Assembly (NCBI GenBank): GCA_023213395.1
Contig: CM041465.1
Coordinates: 237,591,741-237,655,740, forward strand
DNA: 64,000 nucleotides
Direction: 5' to 3'
Source of the DNA: Cycas panzhihuaensis
Lineage: Eukaryota; Cycadophyta
The translations under genes were made by a program, and so were the position numbers. Under the pieces are notes generated by a model. It was not told where the DNA came from. It did no database searches and worked only from the letters and a program-made list of their open reading frames with translations. Each line of letters begins with the position of its first letter. Within the stretch, counting starts at the first letter, position 1. Positions 56,650 to 64,000 of this stretch are shown here, in pieces.

Positions 56650-57094
56650 AAGCCATCTGCTTCAGCATTTTGATTGTAAGGAATATATCAAATGTCCATC
56701 ATAGAAAAAGAGGACAAAAGCAACCTAGCAATCAAGGCAAGGACCTCAATCAAAGATAGGGGACTCAATAGACCTAATTCAATTGTGACACCATGATCTG
56801 AGTGTCACAAAATAGAATAATATGGCCATGATGGAATGAAAGTGCATCGGTGAGAGCTTCTATAATGGTAGTGTTCTCTACTCCATTATTCGTGGCCTTA
56901 GGTAGGTAGATCCAATAATATATGAGATCATGCCCAAAAGGATCACGAATGATCCATGTGGCTGTAGAGGGTCCCAAGTTGCCACAACTGCCACCATCAA
57001 TGTAAATAAGGAGATCCATGATACAAGAAAAGAGATAGGACTCATAAAAGAGTGGAAGAAGAGCATGTAGAGAAAAAGAGAGCCACAGAGGCAA
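56650..57094 (-). pseudogene. T6 aRH (second RNase H)
   Basis: This is the best-preserved aRH of the three, open for 106 codons to 56774. Motifs are LLIYIDGGSCGNLGPSTATW with the first Asp, IRDPFGHDLIYYWIYLPKAT, NNGVENTTIIEALTDALSFH with the Glu, and IILFCDTQIMVSQL with the second Asp. The last part with the final Asp is decayed after a stop. The catalytic triad up to that point is intact, unlike T1. It lies outside pol, after integrase in the family plan, as described for Tat elements with dual RNase H. Confidence 0.88.
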
Positions 57095-57948
57095 GGCTTA
57101 ACTACTCATGACAACTCAAAAGGGGGACCATAAGAGGATAGGAGAGCCCTATTGGTAGGCTACTAGGCTAGCAGAGGGCTCGCCTTATGGAAGAAGAAGA
57201 GTCATTAGGGAATCAATCCAACTACAAGGTTGTAATATTAATACAAGACCAATAAGGAGGCTAAAGTAAGGGGGGAACTCTTGTTAGGAGCCTCGCCAGG
57301 CCTAAATTATTATAAAAATGGATCTAGCATGTCAAAATGGTCTTGTGGTGTATAAACACTAGTACTATTTTAAGTAGCCAAAAAAGATGGGAAAAGGGTC
57401 CACACAAGAGCAAAAAAGAGCACCATAAATACATGAAACAATAGAGAAAAGGAATATTTAGGAGTGGAATTAGGCCTGGGCCCTAAAGGAATCAATGATA
57501 AGCCTAAGGAGATGATCCTGCCATCTTTTCCATGGCAAAAAAAGGGCACAGTATCCTTAGGGGCTCTGCGTATAAAAGGAAGATGAGGGGTAAAAATGAT
57601 ATTCATTTTTCATGTGACCTCATGTGATTTAGGAGCTCTACACCTCTAGCACCCAAATTTATCATCCCATCACATGCTTGATGGAGGAGATTTGACTCTT
57701 AGATCGATGTGTGGAGAGAGACATTGAGACCAAGAGTGAGAGATGGCAGTGGCTAGGCCTGATCTAGTGTGCCAATCTAGCCCTTAGCCTTCAATTTTTT
57801 ATTTTTATCATTGATGCTTTTTACTGCATTTTTAGGCCTTTCATAGGCGAATTAGGCCTTCCAAGACCCACTCAAGGACCTAGAAGGGGATAGACTAGGG
57901 TATTAGGGATCCCTAGTCCTAGTGGACTAGTTAGAGTCCACAAAAATC

Positions 57949-57980
<32 letters not shown>

Positions 57981-58230
57981 TTTTAGAGGGGAAGGTCATA
58001 AGAACATAAATGATGCAATAAACTTCCTTATGAGGTGAATGGGGCCCACTATGATATTCATGGTACTACAAATATATTAGTGGTGTTAGGGGTAATAGTT
58101 AGGAAAAATAAAAACTTAGAAAGTTTGTTAACTGCTAGGTAATTTTTCCTACTTCTGATGATTTGAGAGAGCTTTTAGTTGGTAGAGCAGAGTCTAGCTA
58201 ATGATGATGAGTTTCTGTGACTTTTTGCAG
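57095..58230. promoter_or_regulatory. T6 divergent spacer between aRH and antisense gene
   Basis: It matches the T5 spacer (33061-34314). It contains an (ATT)n run of about 29 bp at 57949-57977 not seen in T5. TTTTTGCAG at about 58222-58230 sits exactly before the first homologous codon of the antisense gene and looks like a 3' splice site, suggesting an upstream exon or 5'-UTR intron. Confidence 0.5.
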
Positions 58231-59340
58231 CCTATTATCATAGTTGACAACTATGAGAACATAGCTAGAGTGATGGTGGGATTTATAGATTTGTTGGAGA
58301 GGTGGGAGAGGACCATACTATGATGTTGTAGGCTCAAGAAGATCATCTAGATGTCATAATATGCATCAAACTAGGCCCTCCTAGTGGATATCATTTTCCA
58401 CTAGGTTTGCAGATGCCACGCGTTCCATCTCCCTCGGGTGGAGACCATCACAGTGACCCTATGGATATCAGGAGGATCTTGGGGATGCCAGATAGGGGCT
58501 CACTAGCAGTATTAGGGACCCTTCCTATAACAAATACTACCCATCATGAGGTGACTAGGTTTTTTACTAGTCAGGGTCAGCGGGACTAGAGGGGGATACC
58601 CCTGAAGATGATTGTTATGTCCAAGATTCCTCAGGTAAGAAAGATGATTATTTTCACCATTCTATTCCAAATTTCCTAGAAACAAAACTACAGAGACATC
58701 CTAAGAGGTTAGATGATGACAGTCCAGAGGTGTGAGTAGGGGGGGCAATTCGATTATGTCGCTTTGATAATGGCCAATATCACCACCCAACTGGATTAGA
58801 TCTGGAGAGTCATGAGAGGTGGATTATTATTTTATACACTCCTTCAGTGCTAGTTCTTTGACCACTTCTATGGGGTGGCTCTAGCAGCTGGTCCCTAGCC
58901 TATATCAACTTGTGCCCTAATGGTGCATAGATGGCAAACTTGATTTAGGAATGTGGGGGAAACAACACATGCCAAGTAGTTAGTGGTAGCTACATCCCTA
59001 GATCTCCTTACCATAGGGGACTATATAAATAATCAATACCATGCCATCTACTAGGGGAGCAATGAAGAGGGAGGTAAGGTAACTAACATTCTTGAGGAGG
59101 AGTCAAGAGGTGAGGAGGTAGGTGAGGGAGCTATTGGCAGAGATCTAGAGGTAGTGGCAGTAATTGTGATAATAGAAGAGGTAGTAGTAGTTATAGGTAG
59201 AGCAGAGATCGTCAGAGTAGAGGAGGCAAAAGGAGGTACCATACCAGGTGCTCCAGAGGGATAGGAGGAGTTAGGAGAAGAGGAGATCATGGCTACAGCT
59301 ACAAGTGTGGCACCTAAGGATGTACTAAGCACCCCAAGAG

Positions 59341-59478
59341 GTGAGATATCTCCTCTATTCTAGATTTAACTCTTGATTTTAGGTCATTTGATACTCATAG
59401 AGTTTGTTTTATATGCTTTGATTCTGATGGATTATTGGATATGCTCCTACTAACATCTTGATGTGTGTGGATGGCAAG
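59341..59478 (+). other. T6 antisense-gene intron
   Basis: Donor GAG|GTGAGA aligns with T5 GAG|GTAAGA after the same phase 1 codon. The acceptor side (ATGGCAAG|TG) is decayed or shifted, so the right end is approximate. The intron position relative to linker and coiled coil is conserved. Confidence 0.55.
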
Positions 59479-59539
59479 TGGAGATAACATGGGAGAGCTA
59501 ATCAGGCGAGTGGTTACTGAGCTCTACCCATGGATATAT

Positions 59540-60145
59540 TGTTAGGTAATATAACAACAATGGTTAAGAGGCTAAAATTTTGATAGGTTGGCAGTGCGGT
59601 TTCCCCCCCAAACCTCTCTTGGGGGGTTCCAAGGGGGGAAGGAGCCCCCCTTAGCCAGGGAGGTGCTGGGGGAGCCCCCCTAAAATTTAGCATTAGAAAG
59701 TATATTAAATTGTAAAGAGAATCAGGGTTGTTCGCTCAAAATACTCTAGATTCTACGATCAAGATTTGTGCCTTAAATGACCCTCTCATATAGCCTGGTT
59801 TAGGGTATTTTTTCATTATGTTGATAGTGTTCAATGTACTATGAGGAGTTAGGTGGCTGGTTGTTGTTGCTTTGAGCACTCTGCTATAGGATTATGTACA
59901 TTTTCTCCATTCTACAATAATAAAGATTGATACCTTTCTTGTGTGGATGTTTCCCTAGCATATTGCTAGGGTTTCACCACGTTATATCAAGTGTACATGT
60001 GATGCTTGGCTTTCTTGTTCATTTTATTATTTTATCTCTAGTTTAAGAACTTGCATGTTAAATTTTAGTTTCGATTCCTGTAACTAGTTGCAAGAATAGT
60101 TTAGATCTTGGTGGTGGTTTAAGGATTGGGACCTTATCTTCTCAA
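59540..60145 (+). repeat. C3: solo copia LTR (about 606 bp) inside T6
   Basis: It starts TGTTAGGTAATA and ends ...TTCTCAA, flanked by TATAT (59535-59539 and 60146-60150; the exact edge is uncertain because the target is an AT run). It matches the C1 3' LTR at 16532-16965 outside a GC-rich insert (about 59595-59685) with several runs of six or more G or C. No internal copia sequence is present, so it is probably the product of LTR-LTR recombination. Confidence 0.82.
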
Positions 60146-60680
60146 TATATATGAGGAGGGACAACCTCCTATCATAGCAGGAGAGGAGCCTAGAGTAGTG
60201 GGGAAGTACACAACAGATGTTTCTCTACTCATGAGGGTATAAGACATGTGGGCTATGGAGGCTCAAGAGCTATAAGATGAGAGAGGCCAATTGCGTAGCG
60301 AGAGGGACAATTGTATGCTGATAGGGATTAGTTGTAGGCATGAGTGTAGGTCCTTGAGGCTTAGGGAGGAGGTGCCAGAGATGCAAGGGACAATGTGATA
60401 GTCATCATGCTCAAGGAGAGGCTCCAAGGAGTAGAGAGGGAGAGGGACCTATTATAGGGTAAGAGGGACAGACTCTGGGAGTGGTACAACTACTTAGTTG
60501 ACCAGATGGCTACTCAGTCCTCACGCAGTAAGACTATGATAATTACATCAACCTAGCGAAGGGCGAGGGATGAGGAGAGTGAGGCTGAGACCTCAAAGAG
60601 GAGGAGGAGGAACCTAGGAGGGATGTGGTCTATAGGTAATGGATCAGGTAGGCTATGGGAGGATGTATCATGAGGATATG

Positions 60681-61198
60681 GTGGCCTCACATAACCATTG
60701 TATTATAGATTTTGATAGAGGAAAGCTCAGACCTCTAAAGGGTCCCTTATCATACATGGATTCATGATTATATATGCCCCCTACAAGGATTCTAACTTCC
60801 TCAGGCATATAGTGCTGACACTTGTATCATTAATCATTTCGTATATATAGACAAGGGCCACATTAGTATCCCCTTTTGACATATTATACTTATTTTGATT
60901 ATGGATGCATGTATATAGAGATCATAGTATAGATTGATTTATATTTTTTGTATCATGGATACATAAATGTTTTAACATGGATGCTTCTTTTAATGCAGCA
61001 TGCACTCGCACTAGGCACACAGGATCACCTATGTGGCATACAACCTCGTATGAGATTAGGATGAGGGGATCATACATATCCCTCAAATGAGACATAGGAA
61101 TCCTAATAAGAAAGCAACACAGTGGGTACGAATACCCCAAGAACAATAAAAGGAGAGGGGATATGGATCATCCCTAAGGGCTTCTCCAACTAGAAACT
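60681..61198. other. T6 spacer after antisense gene
   Basis: It aligns with T5 36236-36820 and contains no recognised domain; the minus frame 61146-60922 is a shadow. A purine run (AAAAGGAGAGGGGATATGG, 61148-61166) resembles a polypurine tract but is 33 bp from the T7 LTR start. It belongs to T6 rather than to T7. Confidence 0.5.
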
Positions 61199-63969
61199 TG
61201 TTTCCCAGCTACCAGGAATGGATACAGATAGGTCAACTCAGGTAAGCACATGTATGATTCTCCCTTTTCACTTCTACTGATTCTTTGGAAAGGTTGAAAG
61301 AAGTATTGCCTCATTGCATGACTGACTACTTCATTTGTATGATCGCCTTACATCCACTACTTGATCATGTTGCTTGTCATATTATGAGCCTATGACGACC
61401 TGTGGGACCTACGTTTCTATAAGGTAGGCATCCCCATGGCACTCTATGACCCTCTACGCTACCTCCACATCGCCTTAAGCCTCACTTACCTTGACCCTGC
61501 GCCCCTATCATAACATTTCTGGGAACTTTAGCCCTTGATGTTCTATTTGGCCTAGTTCGTATGCCTCCTGGATTGTCCCTAGCTACCTAGATAGGAGGGC
61601 TAGCCCCTCCAAAGGCCTAATATACTTCTTCTAAGGCTCCCATAGTCCTATTTATTTTCATTATGGCTTTTTGGTCCTGCACAACTATAAACTAAGTGGT
61701 ACCGCAAAGTTTACCACGGTGTGACTCTTGCAACTTATTTTTTATATCTTCCATGGCAATTCTCGCCTTTTCTATGGAATTGCCACATGGCCACTCACCC
61801 GGATCAGCCTTATCCATGCCCTAAACACTCGATTAGGGTTGAGATGGATATAAAACCCAAAAAGACCATCATTTCACATTCTCTTAGCTCTCCAACTTGA
61901 CTCTCTACTACTGCAGTTCTGCTATTTTCCTCCTCCCTTCCACAGGTGCGTGTATAATCCTATGTTTCCTACTACTCCATCTCAAGACTTGCCTACAATA
62001 GCTCTTCTCCGTGGTGGGAGGCCCTCCTCCAAGCACTTTTAAGCAATATTTTCGTGGTTCTCCTTCAAGTACGCCTCAGTAAGTGTCTTCCATAGCCTTT
62101 CTTAGGGAAACCTCTTACAAACCTTACAGGACTTCCTCTTTCTTGCTAGTTGTAGGGGTAAATCCACCCTAGACTCAGCCTGGTAGGTACCTTTGGTCTT
62201 ATTTTCAAAATTTTATATGTATTCTTTCCATATTGGACTCATTTTCAAGTATATTTTCTTGTTGTCTTCCATTTTGGCTGTAGTAAGAATTATCTCTCTT
62301 TGAGTGTAGCTTTGTACTCTCAGATTTTCACCTCATTTCTCTGCTAGTTTTCTTCAAGAAAGCAGTGGGAGAAGGCTCATAAAGACTAGGTGAAGGGAGT
62401 AAGATGGGATCCATCCCACTCAGACCTACTCCCCAAGGGTAACCCCCTTCCCATCTTTCTTCTCCTACTTCCATGCTTTCCTTGGGTTAACTAGGAGAAG
62501 GTGGAGTTTTAGCTTGCATTGGATACCAGCATATGTAGCCCTTATTGTGCTAATTCTAGGCCTGCATGCCCCTCTTTTAGGCCTCCTTCATGCCCCTAAC
62601 TTTGCCCAGTATCCCTTAGGATCTTTGAAAGGACTTGTGTGACAGATCGATGTCCATAGTGACTCTCTTACCTTGGTATCTCTCCAACATCTTGCCCCAT
62701 GCATTCTCATGCTTGTTGGCTATCCATAAACTGTTACATACCCCTACCTTGCTATACCTAAAGGCTACATGGAGAACTTTAGTGAAGGGTTTTGCCATCC
62801 TGAGGCTACCCTTCCATTTTTCTTACTTGATATGTGTGGTTTACTTGAGGAGGGTTGAGTTGTTTACAGCAGTAGTTACTTTAATTTAAATATAATGTTT
62901 TAGCATTCACATTACATATATTTTCATACATATAGCCTCCTTGCAGCCCCTTCTTGGAAGGGAGAAACTCTTGTGTATGTGTAGATTCAAGGCTACATCC
63001 GTGAAGGGAAAAGACGTATCGATTATGGGTAAGCATTTACCCTCCCTTTTCCTTCGCTTCATTTGCTTCCTTTATCTTTTCCGTTCTACTTATCTTTCAT
63101 AAAAGGGAAGGTAAGGAAGCCCCTATCTTCCACATCAACCTTGGTCACACACTAACCGATTGGTGAGAGGGCGTACGTTATGCATGAGTTAGGTCCTTCA
63201 TCAACTATCACACTTTCCAAGTACGTTCTGTCCCTCTTTCCCATCACCTCTTTTCCCTTTTTTGCTTTTGTATAAAATCTACTATATTAATCTAATGGGG
63301 CACATAAGAGCAAAAAGGGGAAATCAATTAGCCACTTGCATCTTTTTCATAAGAACATTGTATGCATTCTTTCTTTCAAAGGAAAAGGCATAGTAGGGAA
63401 TATATTCCTCTTCATTTATCCTATCCATCCTAAAAATACCTGTAGATGCATCTCATCTAGTTTGCTTGCTTACATACAAAACATTTATACTTCCCTTTTT
63501 TTCTCTTGTCTTTTATATATTGAGTGAAAGAGAGAGGAAAAGGAGTGAATTGCCTTTAGACCATCCCTTTACTTCTTCCCTTAGTTGTATTTATCCAGAC
63601 CAAGTAGACTAGGAAGGCCTACTCATGTTCATCCTAGGCCCTTCGCCTATACCCTGCCACCTTTGTTTTCCTTTGTCATAGGAAAACCCATTAAGGATTC
63701 CTCTTCTTTCCTTCCGGCCATCCAAGGGTGGGAGGACCTTCCTCTTGAGACCATCTAGGCTAGCCTTGCATGCATCTTTTTTCTTTCAAATTAAAAGCTA
63801 CTACAAGGTAGTTGGGTGCCATTTGCGGGTCCCAAACTCACGCTCCAGCACACAAATGCCCTGAATGGTGTTCCCTTTGCTTATAGGTTCTCATCCACAC
63901 CCTCAACACTAGTTGTTGACCATCTTCATCCCTATCAAGCATAGCGAGCATCCCATAGACGTGCTTCCA
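61199..63969 (+). repeat. T7 5' LTR (2771 bp)
   Basis: The LTR starts TGTTTCCCAGCTACCAGGAA and ends GTGCTTCCA, followed by an intact primer binding site. It inserted into T6 in opposite orientation; its target duplication would be AAACT (61194-61198) if the other end agrees. The U3 motif is at 61683-61722, a decayed G-box (CCACATGG) at about 61784, and the TATA box GGATATAAAACCC at 61847-61859. Short frames in it are unsupported. Confidence 0.87.
61847..61859 (+). promoter_or_regulatory. T7 LTR TATA box
   Basis: GGATATAAAACCC is the clearest TATA element of the family. It lies just after an AGGGTT/telo-box-like text and about 650 bp into the LTR. Sister LTRs have TTTAAAAACAC or TTTTTAAACC at the same place. 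Transcription would start about 30 bp downstream. Confidence 0.6.
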
Positions 63970-63970
63970 T

Positions 63971-63990
63971 TGGCGACCATACTGGGGACC
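63971..63990 (+). other. T7 primer binding site
   Basis: TGGCGACCATACTGGGGACC follows the LTR after one base. It is identical to the T5 site, so the T7 body continues beyond 64000. Confidence 0.83.
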
Positions 63991-64000
63991 TGCTAGTAAG

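Larger units (their letters stand above)
58231..60680 (+). pseudogene. T6 antisense gene: PMD-like, split by a solo LTR
   Basis: Homologous to T5 34303-36235. It starts IIIVDNYENIARVMVGFIDL; stops where T5 has codons for Gln or Arg follow. The PMD signature reads CHAFHLPRVETITVTL, then, after a frameshift near 58458, DIRRILGMPDRGSLAVLG and HHEVTRFFTSQGQRD. The linker at 59090-59335 is rich in Glu, Gly and Val. The intron is 59341 to about 59478. Next come GELIRRVVTELYPW and the C3 solo LTR. The frame resumes at about 60151 with EEGQPPIIAGEEPR, and a charged coiled-coil-like region at about 60265-60560. Decay is similar to that in gag-pol. Confidence 0.68.
52821..61198 (-). mobile_element. T6: Tat element, 3' part with antisense gene
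   Basis: On the minus strand, from the right, come the antisense gene (58231-60680, plus strand), spacer, aRH (57094-56650), spacer, polypurine tract and 3' LTR. Integrase, RT, gag and 5' LTR should continue to the right, but T7 inserted at 61198/61199. The copia solo LTR C3 sits in the antisense gene. The plan is the same as T5 28928-36800. Confidence 0.85.

Noticed and set aside
61148-61166. AAAAGGAGAGGGGATATGG as the polypurine tract of a plus-strand element ending at 61199.
   Set aside because: T7's LTR is a 5' LTR (primer binding site at 63971), needs no tract upstream, and the run is 33 bp away.
52821-63969. Facing LTRs of T6 (-) and T7 (+) could be read as one large inverted-repeat transposon.
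   Set aside because: One LTR has a polypurine tract (3' LTR), the other a primer binding site (5' LTR), and the T5 plan explains the DNA between them. Nested insertion is simpler.

Overview
The window is intergenic DNA from a plant nuclear genome, most likely a seed plant with a large, repeat-rich genome. No single-copy host gene, tRNA, rRNA or CRISPR array was recognised. Almost everything assignable is an LTR retrotransposon. The main family is Ty3/gypsy of the Tat/Ogre type: LTRs of 2.5-3.6 kb, gag-PR-RT-RH-INT order, a second archaeal-type RNase H (aRH) after integrase, and an extra gene on the opposite strand. Smaller Ty1/copia elements are interleaved. I cannot name the species.

Layout (names are mine). 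T1 (+): 3' end of a Tat element, with aRH at 942-1364 and 3' LTR at 1769-4317. T2 (-): Tat element cut by T1, with INT to gag at 4318-10628 and 5' LTR at 10924-13747. C1 (+): 3' half of a copia element, 13748-16965, into which T2 inserted. 16965-20867 is unassigned AT-rich DNA holding two minisatellites. T3 (-): Tat 5' LTR with primer binding site, 20868-24512. T4 (-): old Tat element, 24513-27357 and 50965-52820. C2 (+): a copia element of about 5.25 kb, 27358-50959, inserted in T4 with target duplication CTATC. T5 (-): a structurally complete 18347-bp Tat element, 28928-47274, inserted in gag of C2 with target duplication GGGAT. T6 (-): 3' end of a Tat element, 52821-61198, inserted in gag of T4 and itself holding a solo copia LTR (C3, 59540-60145). 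T7 (+): 5' LTR and primer binding site of a Tat element, 61199-64000, inserted in T6; its body lies beyond the window.

The most interesting object is the extra gene of the Tat family. Between INT and aRH, T5 and T6 carry a gene on the strand opposite to gag-pol. It encodes a plant-mobile-domain (PMD)-like protein with a charged repeat linker and a C-terminal coiled coil, and it is interrupted by a spliceosomal-type intron. In T5 the reading frame continues exactly across that intron. The gene and the aRH point away from each other across a spacer of about 1.2 kb.

All coding regions are decayed. The in-frame stops are mostly TAG or TAA where relatives have glutamine (CAG or CAA), and CpG is scarce. 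This is what long-term cytosine methylation and deamination would leave. T1 is the exception: it keeps many CpG sites, so it is probably the youngest insertion. LTR boundaries were found by comparing copies by eye; domain limits within a few tens of bases are approximate.
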